Shown one piece after another: positions 16,184 to 24,633 of a stretch of 64,000 nucleotides of DNA. Under the pieces are notes generated by a model that was not told where the DNA came from, made no database searches, and worked only from the letters and a program-made list of their open reading frames with translations. A program made the translations under genes and the position numbers. Origin of the DNA: an uncultured Eubacteriales bacterium (lineage in GTDB: Bacteria > Bacillota > Clostridia > Christensenellales > Borkfalkiaceae); assembly GCA_905207235.1 (NCBI GenBank), contig CAJLKN010000001.1, positions 1 through 64,000 on the forward strand, read 5' to 3'. The stretch's first letter is position 1. Each line of letters starts with the position of its first letter.

Positions 16184-18364
16184 TTATTTTGTTTCTTTTT
16201 TGTCAGACGGAGCAAATTCGGCATTTTTAGCCGCCGCTACCGCCGCATAATCAAAGCTGTCGATAATTTTTACAGCTTCCTCGGGCGGAAGCGACCTTCC
16301 GATAAGCCAGCCCTGAATGACGTCGCATCCGAGCACCTGAAGCATATCGAATTCCTGCGTTGTTTCAACGCCCTCGCAGATTGTAGTGCAATTTATAAGT
16401 TTTGCAATGTTTGTTATAAACTTTATTATAGCCTGACTGGTTTTGTCCTTGCATATACCGTGGACAAAGCCCTTGTCTATTTTTATGCTCGAAACGGGCA
16501 ACTTTTTAATGTACAAAAGCGACGAATATTCCGTTCCGAAGTCGTCGAGATGTATTGAAATGCCGTTATCCTGAAGAATTCTGAGCTTTTCGAGCGTTTC
16601 GTCGAAGTTGCTCATCAAGAAACTTTCGGTAATTTCAACGCAGAGCGCACCGGGCTTGAGCTGATATTTTTTGTAAATATTGAGGAAAGTTTCCGTAAAG
16701 CCCGCCTGCATGAGCTGTACGGGCGAAACGTTCAACGAAACTCTTACGTTTTTATTTTCGAGCTGTTTTGCAAAGCTCATGCCCGTATTGAATATGAAAT
16801 CGCCCAGCTGAACCATCGCTCCAGTGCGTTCGGCATATGAAATGAACGAGAACGTATCCACACTGACGTCCCAGTTCTTTTTTACCCTCAGAAGCGCTTC
16901 AAAACCCTCGATGCGCCCCTCCTTAATGTTGTACTGGGGCTGATATTCCATTTCGAAAGCGCCATCTTCGAGCATTTGTTTTACGTCGAACTTTATAAAG
17001 TATTTGGCGTAAACGCTCTTCTGCGATTCGTGGTAAATGAGGTAATCTGCAACTTTGGAATCGAGGACGCGTTGCAAAGCGGCTTCCGCCGCCTGCATTG
17101 CATAATCGAAGTCGTCCGTCGGCATCGTCGCGTCGCAAAGTGCAAAACCCGATTTCAGTTCAACGGTGAAGAGGTTATCTTCAAGCCTTATCGGCTGGCT
17201 GAGATATTCCAGATTTTCATCCATGGACGAAAGAAGCGCATTCAGTCGCTGCCCGTCGGGACAGGCGACGCCTATTCTTCCCGTATCGAGTTCGTAAACA
17301 AATTCAAACTTTTCACGCGCGCGGACAACGAGCGATTGCTGAATTTTCTGCGACATGTCTTTGCCGAAGAGCGCGCCAATTCGCTGAAGATTTACTATAC
17401 TTATCACGCCTATGAGCGTGCGCTTGCCGCGGTGTCTGAAATCTTTATATGCGTTTGAAAGCGAAACGCGGACTTTGTCGGGCGCACCCGAAGCACCAAC
17501 CGCTGCGGGGACGTTGACCGTAGAGCCGACAGAGTTTTTAATCTCGTCGCCGTTGACGGAATATTTGCCGTCCGCCCTCTTCCTTACGGTAAACGACAGC
17601 GCTTTTTCGCCGTTGACGCCCTTTATCGAAATGAGGTTGTAGCCGTGATTATCAAATTTGGATATGTCGAAATCGAGCTGATTTAAAGCTCCGAAGTCGG
17701 CACGGAACCTGTGATTGTATTTGACGACGTTGTTATCCGCATCTACAGTAAAACGATAGGCGTGTTTTGCAATGGACATGTTTCCGCCCGCCCAGTTTAC
17801 ATAAAATGCAAATACGGCGAGCACGAACACTCCGCAGATGATAAGAAACACAACGGTATTGGAAACAAGTCCGTCAATCTGTATCTGGCGCGATTCGAAA
17901 TTATCGATTACGCCGACAAAATATGAATCATTGAGGCGGTAAGAGCTGAATATGTAAGACGTTCCGTCCTTTTCGAAAATGCAGGGCGAATTGTAATTTA
18001 TGCCGTAGTCGCTAAGATTGCCTTCGAGCGCCCAGCCTGAACCTATTATTCTTCCCGAACTCGCTTCGGTAAAAAGCACGTATCCGTCGCCGTGCGCGTC
18101 GCTTTCAAGATAGGTTTTAAGCCCGAGTTGCACGCTCTCCTCTGCGTAATCGGCGTTCTCGCCCATTGCAGAAACGGCGCCTTTTCCGATATCTTCGGCA
18201 ATTGCGCTGCGCTCGGCGTAAACTTCGGCATAAACCTGCGACGAATAGATATTCAAAATCAACGTTCCGCATACGACTTCTATAATAATTATTATCAGAG
18301 CCGTCAGAAGCGCTTTCAATGTAGTTGAGCTGTCAACCTTGCGGAATATTTTTGATTTCCCCAC
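16184..18364 (-). CDS. Membrane-bound c-di-GMP phosphodiesterase (EAL) with extracytoplasmic sensor
   Basis: About 726 residues if GTG 18364 is used, which has GGGGGA just upstream; a TTG four codons earlier is possible. Two helices (about 18-40 and 168-190) enclose an extracytoplasmic region of about 125 residues, probably a sensor. A degenerate GGDEF-like region (about 305-450) precedes the EAL domain. The latter keeps the full catalytic set: FEALLR, SLNVSP, EITES, HLDDFG, IKIDK and CEGVET. It should hydrolyse c-di-GMP to pGpG at the membrane. It shares an operon with the degenerate EAL gene and lies next to the c-di-GMP riboswitch, so it probably tunes the fibre operon. No intact diguanylate cyclase is present in the window. 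Confidence 0.9.
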   Translation of the reverse strand: MGKSKIFRKVDSSTTLKALLTALIIIIIEVVCGTLILNIYSSQVYAEVYAERSAIAEDIGKGAVSAMGENADYAEESVQLGLKTYLESDAHGDGYVLFTEASSGRIIGSGWALEGNLSDYGINYNSPCIFEKDGTSYIFSSYRLNDSYFVGVIDNFESRQIQIDGLVSNTVVFLIICGVFVLAVFAFYVNWAGGNMSIAKHAYRFTVDADNNVVKYNHRFRADFGALNQLDFDISKFDNHGYNLISIKGVNGEKALSFTVRKRADGKYSVNGDEIKNSVGSTVNVPAAVGASGAPDKVRVSLSNAYKDFRHRGKRTLIGVISIVNLQRIGALFGKDMSQKIQQSLVVRAREKFEFVYELDTGRIGVACPDGQRLNALLSSMDENLEYLSQPIRLEDNLFTVELKSGFALCDATMPTDDFDYAMQAAEAALQRVLDSKVADYLIYHESQKSVYAKYFIKFDVKQMLEDGAFEMEYQPQYNIKEGRIEGFEALLRVKKNWDVSVDTFSFISYAERTGAMVQLGDFIFNTGMSFAKQLENKNVRVSLNVSPVQLMQAGFTETFLNIYKKYQLKPGALCVEITESFLMSNFDETLEKLRILQDNGISIHLDDFGTEYSSLLYIKKLPVSSIKIDKGFVHGICKDKTSQAIIKFITNIAKLINCTTICEGVETTQEFDMLQVLGCDVIQGWLIGRSLPPEEAVKIIDSFDYAAVAAAKNAEFAPSDKKETK

Positions 18365-18412
18365 AATTTCCCCCAAATTAACGCTTAGGTTAATTATAAT
18401 AATACATTTTAT

Positions 18413-18440
18413 ATTATAACAGGCTTTTGCGCGTTGTCAA
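18413..18440 (-). promoter_or_regulatory. Promoter of the EAL operon
   Basis: TTGACA and TATAAT on the minus strand with 16-bp spacing, about 50 nt before the start codon. Confidence 0.65.
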
Positions 18441-18517
18441 GATTGTTTTTCAAAACTGACGGCTAAAATAATTGATATATCCTTTAATCCGACCCAAAAA
18501 TTATGCAAAATTATAAA

Positions 18518-18545
18518 AGCGCTCCGCGCTTTTGCGCGGGGCGCT
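18518..18545 (-). terminator. Terminator of spo0A
   Basis: A G+C-rich 12-bp stem (AGCGCcCCGCGC/GCGCGGaGCGCT) followed by TTTTATAATTTT on the minus strand, 12 nt after the spo0A stop. Confidence 0.8.
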
Positions 18546-18557
18546 ATATAAATGTGT

Positions 18558-19328
18558 TCAGATGAGGTCTTCAAGAATAAGTTTGTCGGCGACAAGCGCT
18601 ATAAATTCAGAATTGGTAGGTCTTTCGCTGCCGATATAAACCCTCACGCCGAAAATAGCATTTATGGCGTCTACCCTTCCTCTGTTCCACGCAACTTCTA
18701 TAGCGTGGCGGATAGCTCTTTCGACTTTGCTTGCGCTGGTATCGAACTTTTTGCCGATATTAGGGTAGAGCTCCTTGGTAACGTTGTTGATTATCGAAGG
18801 ATTTTCTATCGCCATCTTTATACCCTCCCTGAGGTACTGATAGCCCTTAATATGCGGAGGAATGCCGATGGATATGAAAATATTGCTTATTTTTTCGTCG
18901 AGCGAAGCGACGCGCCGCTTGTCCCTTACTTCGGCGGAAACGTTGTACGAAGGCGCTTTTTCATTAAGAATGTCGTTTATTCTCTCGGCTATGTTTTCGG
19001 CGGAGACGGGCTTGACAAAATAATATTTCGCACCGCGGGCAATCGCAGAATTTACCATTTTATCGTCCCCGAAATTCGAAACGACTATGACGCTGCACGA
19101 TAACTTATTCTGACGTATGTAATCCATAACTCCGAAGCCGTCGGTTCCGCTTAAAACAAGGTTGAGAATGACGACGTCGGGCTTGAACTGATTTATAAAA
19201 CTAATGCCGACGTTGCCGTTTGCGCTCACGCCGCATACATTGAACGAATTGTCAGCGTCAAAATATGACTTTAATTCCGATAAAAAGTCCTCGCTGCTGT
19301 CCAAAATTACAATATTAATAGTTTTCAT
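18558..19328 (-). CDS. spo0A: Spo0A-type response regulator with Asn at the phosphoacceptor site
   Basis: 256 residues, master regulator of sporulation and biofilm entry in endospore formers. The receiver domain (1-120) keeps Asp10 and Lys in FVKP, but Asp11 is Ser. The phosphoacceptor is replaced: PDVVILN ends at Asn56 (codon AAC), where Bacillus Spo0A has Asp56. The C-terminal DNA-binding domain (about 140-256) is strongly conserved: HIKGYQYLREGI, KVERAIRHAIEVAWNRG and PTNSEFIALVADKL. So DNA binding is likely intact while phosphorelay control is probably altered or lost. It is a monocistron with its own promoter and terminator. It lies between the EAL operon and an ABC-F gene, not in its usual place after spoIVB. 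Confidence 0.93.
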   Translation of the reverse strand: MKTINIVILDSSEDFLSELKSYFDADNSFNVCGVSANGNVGISFINQFKPDVVILNLVLSGTDGFGVMDYIRQNKLSCSVIVVSNFGDDKMVNSAIARGAKYYFVKPVSAENIAERINDILNEKAPSYNVSAEVRDKRRVASLDEKISNIFISIGIPPHIKGYQYLREGIKMAIENPSIINNVTKELYPNIGKKFDTSASKVERAIRHAIEVAWNRGRVDAINAIFGVRVYIGSERPTNSEFIALVADKLILEDLI

Positions 19329-19362
19329 ATATTTTTCGCTCCGCTTGCTTATTTGTAAAATA

Positions 19363-19391
19363 ATTATAATATGCTATTTTGTAAAAGTAAA
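19363..19391 (-). promoter_or_regulatory. Promoter of spo0A
   Basis: TTTACT and TATAAT on the minus strand, 17 bp apart. A TTTTACAAAA-like sequence is repeated around the -35. Confidence 0.55.
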
Positions 19392-19468
19392 GCGGTTTTG
19401 TAAAAAATATAAATAATTATCAATATTAATTTTGTACAATAATAGGTTATTTTGTCATATAATGTCGA

Positions 19469-21049
19469 TTAGTCTGCCGTTATCAGATCGACATATTCGT
19501 CATAATTCACGTTTTTATCAAACGTCTTGACATCATTTATTTCAATAATGCGATTTGCGACGGTATTCATAAGCTCCTGGTCGTGCGACGTGAAAAGCAT
19601 GCAACCCTTGAAATTTTTCATGCCGTTGTTGAGCGCCGTAATCGACTCGAGGTCGAGGTGGTTTGTGGGCTCGTCGAAAATAAGGAAATTTCCGCCCTCA
19701 AGCATCATCTTTGCGAGCATGCACCTTACCTTCTCTCCGCCCGAAAGCACTTTGGCCTGTTTCAACGCCTCTTCACCCGAAAAAAGCATTCTGCCGAGCC
19801 AGCCGCGGAGATATTCTTCGTAATGGTCGGAGGAAAACTGACTGAGCCATTCGACGAGGTTTAGTTCGCAACCCTGAAAATATTCGTTGTTGTTTTCGGG
19901 AAAGTACGAAGCCTGTATGGTCTTGCCCCACCTTATAACGCCCGCATCGGGCTGAACTTTGCCCATTATCACATCGTAGAGCATAGAAATGGTCGTCGAT
20001 TTATCGCTGACAATGCCTATTTTTTCGTTTTTCTGCACGGTGAAAGAAATATTTGTGAAATACCCCTTCTTTGTCAGCCCTTCGACCATAAGAATGTCGT
20101 TGCCTATTTCTTTTTCGTACTTGAAATCGATATAGGGATATTTTCTGAGCGAAGGCTTGAAGTCGCTTATCGTCAGTTTTTCCAGTTCCTTCTTTCTCGA
20201 AGTTGCCTGTCTGGACTTTGAAGCGTTTGCCGAGAACCTTGCAATAAACTCCTGTAACTCCTTTGCTCTCTGCTCGTTCTTCTTGTTCTGGTCCCTCTGC
20301 TGGCGCGCGAGCAACTGGCTGGTTTCATACCAGAAATCGTAGTTGCCCGGCATCATGTTGATTTTGCCGTAGTCAACATCGCAAATGTGAGTGCAGACTT
20401 TATTTAAGAAATGTCTGTTATGCGATACGATTATAATGGTATTTTCAAAATCGAGAAGATAATTTTCGAGCCAGCGGACGGTTTTTATGTCGAGGTTGTT
20501 TGTGGGCTCGTCCAGAAGAAGAATATCGGGGTTGCCGAAGAGAGCCTGCGCAAGCAGAACTTTGACCTTCCTCTTGGCGTCGAGATCAGCCATCAGCGTT
20601 TCGTAAAGATCTTCGCCGATATCGAGGGCGGAAAGAAGCGTCTGCGCCTCGTACTCTGCCTCCCAGCCGCCGAGCTCTGCAAATTCGCTTTCAAGTTCGG
20701 AAGCGCGCACACCGTCCTCCTCGGTGAAATCTGGTTTTGCGTAGAGCGCGTCCTTTTCGTCCATAATTTCAACCAGTCTTTTGTGTCCGAGCATGACCGC
20801 GCGTATTACCGTTACGTTGTCGAACGCATTCTGGTTCTGTTGAAGAACGGACATCCTCTCGGTTTTATCCATGGTAACGTCGCCCTTATTGGGTTCGACT
20901 TCACCGCTTAGAATTTTAAGAAAGGTGGATTTTCCTGCGCCGTTTGCGCCTATTATGCCGTAGCAGTTGCCCTTTGTAAACTTTAAGTTTACGTCCTCGA
21001 AGAGCTTTTTGCCGCCGTACTGTAAAGATACGTTATTTACCTGTAACAT
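19469..21049 (-). CDS. ABC-F ATPase, YkpA/YbiT-like, with a degenerate second nucleotide site
   Basis: 526 residues, two ABC domains without membrane helices; ABC-F proteins act on the ribosome. The first domain has an intact P-loop (GANGAGKST, about 34-42) and Walker B (ILLLDEPTNNLD), but its signature is LDAKRK where relatives have LTGAEK or LSGGE. The linker contains the FSANASKSRQATSRKK motif typical of YkpA. The second domain has signature LSGGEKVR and Walker B FLIFDEPTNHLD, but its P-loop region reads GIVSDKSTTISM, with no Gly-Lys-Thr/Ser. Site usage is therefore unusual. It starts 12 nt after the ABC exporter genes with a good RBS, so it belongs to that operon. Confidence 0.9.
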   Translation of the reverse strand: MLQVNNVSLQYGGKKLFEDVNLKFTKGNCYGIIGANGAGKSTFLKILSGEVEPNKGDVTMDKTERMSVLQQNQNAFDNVTVIRAVMLGHKRLVEIMDEKDALYAKPDFTEEDGVRASELESEFAELGGWEAEYEAQTLLSALDIGEDLYETLMADLDAKRKVKVLLAQALFGNPDILLLDEPTNNLDIKTVRWLENYLLDFENTIIIVSHNRHFLNKVCTHICDVDYGKINMMPGNYDFWYETSQLLARQQRDQNKKNEQRAKELQEFIARFSANASKSRQATSRKKELEKLTISDFKPSLRKYPYIDFKYEKEIGNDILMVEGLTKKGYFTNISFTVQKNEKIGIVSDKSTTISMLYDVIMGKVQPDAGVIRWGKTIQASYFPENNNEYFQGCELNLVEWLSQFSSDHYEEYLRGWLGRMLFSGEEALKQAKVLSGGEKVRCMLAKMMLEGGNFLIFDEPTNHLDLESITALNNGMKNFKGCMLFTSHDQELMNTVANRIIEINDVKTFDKNVNYDEYVDLITAD

Positions 21050-21061
21050 TCTAACCTCCGC

Positions 21062-22822
21062 TTATCTGGCAAACTGACTGTTATAAAGTTCGCTGTAAAA
21101 ACCGCCTTGTTCTATCAGCTGGTCATGCGTGCCTTGTTCTATTATGTTGCCGTTTTTCATGACGAGTATTTTATCTGCTTCCTTGATGGTTGAAAGCCTG
21201 TGAGCGACTATAAAGCTCGTCCTGCCCTTCATCATCTTCGCAAAAGCGCTCTGAATGCGCATTTCGGTGCGGGTATCTATGGAAGACGTCGCCTCGTCGA
21301 GTATGAGCATGGGCGGCAGGCAGAGCATTACCCTCGTTATGCACAGGAGCTGTTTCTGCCCCTGCGAAAGGTTGCCGCCGTCCTCGCCAATTATAGTGTC
21401 GTAGCCGTCTTTGAGCTGCAAAATAAAATTATGCGAATGAGCCGCCTTTGCCGCGGCAATGACTTCTTCGTCCGTTGCGTCGGGCTTGCCCATTATTATA
21501 TTTTCCCTTATCGTTCCGCTTTTAAGCCAGGTGTCCTGCAAAACCATGCCGTAATTTGCGCGTAGCGAATGGCGCGTAACCTTCTGCGTGTCGTGCCCGT
21601 CTACGGTTATCCTTCCTTCGTCGGGGTCGTAAAAACGCATAAGAAGATTAATGAGCGTCGTCTTGCCGCAACCCGTAGGTCCGACAATAGCTATCCTCTG
21701 CCCCGCTTTTGCAGAGATATTGAGGTCGTTTATCAGACTGACTTCGGGATCGTATGAAAACGAAAGATTTTCAAACTCCACATCTCCCTTTACGTCGGTA
21801 AGTTCTACGGCGTCGGGAGCGTCGGGCGTTTGCGCGGGTTCATCGATGAGCTCGCATATTCTCGCCGCACAGGCAACCGCGTTCTGCAATTCCGTAACGA
21901 CGCCCGAAATTTCGTTGAAGGGCTTTGTGTACTGGTTGGAATAGCTCAAAAGCGTAGTCAGTTTACCAACCGAGAACGCAACGGGCAGAGCCGCGGGGAA
22001 TATCAACGTAAGCGCCCCTGAAAGTGCAACAGCAGCATAAACTATGCTGTTTACAAACCTTGTGCAAGGATTTGTCAGCGACGAATAGAATATCGATTTG
22101 AGCGACGCCTTTGTAAGGCGCGCGTTTATATCGTCAAAAATTTCTTTATTGCTCTCTTCGCGATTGAACGCCTTTACAACTTTCAGGTTGTCGGTCATCT
22201 CCTCGACAAACGCCGTCTGCTCGCCGCGAATGACCGCCGCGCTTCTGAAAAGAGAATATGTGCGAGTGGCTATAAATTTAGCCACAAAGAGTGAAAGCGG
22301 CGTAATGAAGAAGACGATTAGCGCTATTATCCAGTTGAGCGCGAGCATGAGCGCAAGCGTTCCGAGTATTGTAAGAACGCCCGTAAAGAGTTGCGTAAAG
22401 CCCATTAAAAGTCCGTCGGCAAACTGATCGACGTCGGCAATATTTCTGCTGACGAGGTCGCCATAAGAATGACTGTCGATATAGCTCAACGGCAGTTGCT
22501 GGATATGAGAAAACGCAGCCGCCCTTATATCCTTTACGACGCCGTAAGTTATGTGATTGTTTATGATGTTCATCAGCCACTGCGCAACGCACGTCAGTGC
22601 TATTACAACGCCGAGGAGAATGAATTTATAAGTAATTCCCGAAAAATCTACTGCGCCTTTGCCGATTATAAGGTCTATGACGTCGCCGAAGATTATGGGG
22701 GCAAGCAGGTTGCCCGCTACCGTAACCAAAGCGAGCACCAAGGTAAGCGCAACGAGAAAACGATAGGGTTTAAGCAACTTTAATATGTGCCTGTAAACCT
22801 GTTTTTTGGACATATCAGCCAT
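21062..22822 (-). CDS. ABC exporter half-transporter, catalytically complete subunit
   Basis: 586 residues: six membrane helices (about 20-310), then an ABC domain. Walker A is GPTGCGKTT, the signature NLSQGQ, Walker B MLILDEATSS with the catalytic Glu, and the switch FIVAHRLST keeps His. It overlaps the preceding half-transporter by 8 nt. The pair fits heterodimeric multidrug exporters (BmrCD/LmrCD type), in which this subunit carries the consensus residues. Substrate is unknown. Confidence 0.92.
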   Translation of the reverse strand: MADMSKKQVYRHILKLLKPYRFLVALTLVLALVTVAGNLLAPIIFGDVIDLIIGKGAVDFSGITYKFILLGVVIALTCVAQWLMNIINNHITYGVVKDIRAAAFSHIQQLPLSYIDSHSYGDLVSRNIADVDQFADGLLMGFTQLFTGVLTILGTLALMLALNWIIALIVFFITPLSLFVAKFIATRTYSLFRSAAVIRGEQTAFVEEMTDNLKVVKAFNREESNKEIFDDINARLTKASLKSIFYSSLTNPCTRFVNSIVYAAVALSGALTLIFPAALPVAFSVGKLTTLLSYSNQYTKPFNEISGVVTELQNAVACAARICELIDEPAQTPDAPDAVELTDVKGDVEFENLSFSYDPEVSLINDLNISAKAGQRIAIVGPTGCGKTTLINLLMRFYDPDEGRITVDGHDTQKVTRHSLRANYGMVLQDTWLKSGTIRENIIMGKPDATDEEVIAAAKAAHSHNFILQLKDGYDTIIGEDGGNLSQGQKQLLCITRVMLCLPPMLILDEATSSIDTRTEMRIQSAFAKMMKGRTSFIVAHRLSTIKEADKILVMKNGNIIEQGTHDQLIEQGGFYSELYNSQFAR

Positions 22823-24545
22823 TGTCTGCCACCTCCTTGTCGTACTGCGAATAGTGAATTTCGCGATAGAGGTCGCAATTTTTCAATAGTTCTTCGTGCG
22901 TTCCGACGCCGACGAGATTGCCGCTGTCGAGCACGAGTATTTTATCCGCGCTGCGTATTGAGCTCGTGCGCTGGGATACTATGAACACGGTAGGATTATA
23001 GTCGAGCGACCTCAGATTGCTCCTCAGCCGCGCGTCGGTTGCGTAATCGAGCGCGGAGGCGCTGTCGTCGAGTATGAGAATTTCGGGGCGCTTTACGAGA
23101 GCTCTGGCAATAGTAAGTCGCTGCCTCTGTCCGCCGGAAAAGTTTTTGCCGCCCTGTTCGACGACGGCGTCCAGACCTCCGTCCTTCGACGCGACGACGT
23201 CAGACGCACAAGCGCATTCAACGGCGCGCATTATATCCTCGTCCGAAGCATCGGGATTGCCCCACTGCATATTTTCGCGTATAGTGCCCTTAAAAAGCAC
23301 CGACCTCTGCGGCACGACGCCGCAGCTCTCCCTAAGTTTTTTATCGTCTGCGCAAGCGACGTTTGTTCCGTCGACATACACTCCGCCCGAAGTTGCCTCA
23401 TAAAAATGAGGAATAAGGTTTACCAGAGTGCTCTTGCCCGAGCCCGTGCCGCCTATAATTCCTATAGTTTGTCCCTTTTCTGCGGTAAAGCTTATATTGC
23501 TCAATGCGTCTGCGCCGCCGTTTGTATAGCGGGCGCACACATTTTTAAACTGTATGTAATGAGAATTATCCTCTCTGTCTCCATATACAACCGAAGTCGC
23601 GGGCTGAATAGCAAAAATTTCGTTTACTCTCCCCGCGCAGGCGAAAGATTTTGTAACGGTTATTATCAGGTTGGCAAATTTTATGAGCTCAACTAGTATC
23701 TGAGCCATATAGTTATATAGCGCAATTACTTCGCCCTGCGTGAGCGAGCCGCCGTCAACTTCTATTGCCCCGTAGTAAATGAGCATGATTGTGCCCACGT
23801 TAATTATTGCGTAAGTTAGCGGGTTCATAAGCGCAGAAATTACGCCCGCGAATTTCTGCGAAGCGCAAAGCGCGCCGTTTTTGGCATTGAATGTGTCAAC
23901 CTCTTCCTGTTCCTTGCCGAATGCGCGCAGAACCCTCGCGCCGACGAGCGTCTGTCTCGTTGCGGCAGTAACTTTATCGAGGTTGGACTGCGAACGCTTG
24001 TAGAGCGGAATTGTTATAAGCATTATGCCGAATACGACCACGCAGAGAACGGCTATCGTTATGGCAAATATGCCGCCCGCCGCCACATTGATAACGAACG
24101 CCAGAACCATAGCGCCGAAGACGATGAAAGGCGAGCGCATGAAGAGCCTTAAAACGAGGTTTACGCCCGACTGGATCTGGTTGACGTCGCTCGTCATTCT
24201 CGTAATCATGCGCGAAGTGCCGATGCCGTCTATTTGCGAATAGGAAAGCGATTGCATTTTTGCAAATAAATCGCTCCTTAATTCCTGGGCGAACCCAACT
24301 GCGCTCTTTGCAGCAAAATACTGCGCCGAAACAGAGCTTATAAGCCCGACGACGCCGAGCGCGACGAGCAGAAGGCACATATAAATAACGTACTGCGCTC
24401 CCTTTCCGCCGGTTATGCCGTCATCTATTATAGACGCGACGATAAGCGGCACAATAAGTTCGAAGCAGGCTTCTAGCAGCTTAAAAAAGGGCGCGAGCAC
24501 GCTTTCCAGTTTATAATGTTTGAGATACTTCAAAAGTTTAATCAT
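22815..24545 (-). CDS. ABC exporter half-transporter, degenerate-site subunit
   Basis: 576 residues, first gene of the operon: six helices then an ABC domain with Walker A GGTGSGKST and signature NFSGGQRQR. The Walker B end is LILDDSAS, with Asp replacing the catalytic Glu, and the switch reads FIVSQRTSS, with Gln replacing His. That is the asymmetric pattern of heterodimeric exporters. The -10 box ends only about 8 nt before the ATG and no Shine-Dalgarno is seen, so the transcript may be leaderless. Confidence 0.92.
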   Translation of the reverse strand: MIKLLKYLKHYKLESVLAPFFKLLEACFELIVPLIVASIIDDGITGGKGAQYVIYMCLLLVALGVVGLISSVSAQYFAAKSAVGFAQELRSDLFAKMQSLSYSQIDGIGTSRMITRMTSDVNQIQSGVNLVLRLFMRSPFIVFGAMVLAFVINVAAGGIFAITIAVLCVVVFGIMLITIPLYKRSQSNLDKVTAATRQTLVGARVLRAFGKEQEEVDTFNAKNGALCASQKFAGVISALMNPLTYAIINVGTIMLIYYGAIEVDGGSLTQGEVIALYNYMAQILVELIKFANLIITVTKSFACAGRVNEIFAIQPATSVVYGDREDNSHYIQFKNVCARYTNGGADALSNISFTAEKGQTIGIIGGTGSGKSTLVNLIPHFYEATSGGVYVDGTNVACADDKKLRESCGVVPQRSVLFKGTIRENMQWGNPDASDEDIMRAVECACASDVVASKDGGLDAVVEQGGKNFSGGQRQRLTIARALVKRPEILILDDSASALDYATDARLRSNLRSLDYNPTVFIVSQRTSSIRSADKILVLDSGNLVGVGTHEELLKNCDLYREIHYSQYDKEVADNG

Positions 24546-24553
24546 TATTTAAA

Positions 24554-24582
24554 ATTATAACAAACGATAAATAAAAAATCAA
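24554..24582 (-). promoter_or_regulatory. Promoter of the ABC exporter operon
   Basis: On the minus strand, TTGATT and TATAAT are 17 bp apart. The expected start site falls within about 2 nt of the ATG at 24545. Confidence 0.65.
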
Positions 24583-24598
24583 ACGTAATTCAATTTGT

Positions 24599-24627
24599 TT
24601 GCAATTATTATAAGGCTTTGCTAAAAT
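24599..24627 (+). promoter_or_regulatory. Promoter of rlmI
   Basis: TTGCAA and TAAAAT 17 bp apart. The -10 ends 6 nt before the ATG at 24634, so this message also appears leaderless. Confidence 0.6.
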
Positions 24628-24633
24628 TATTTT

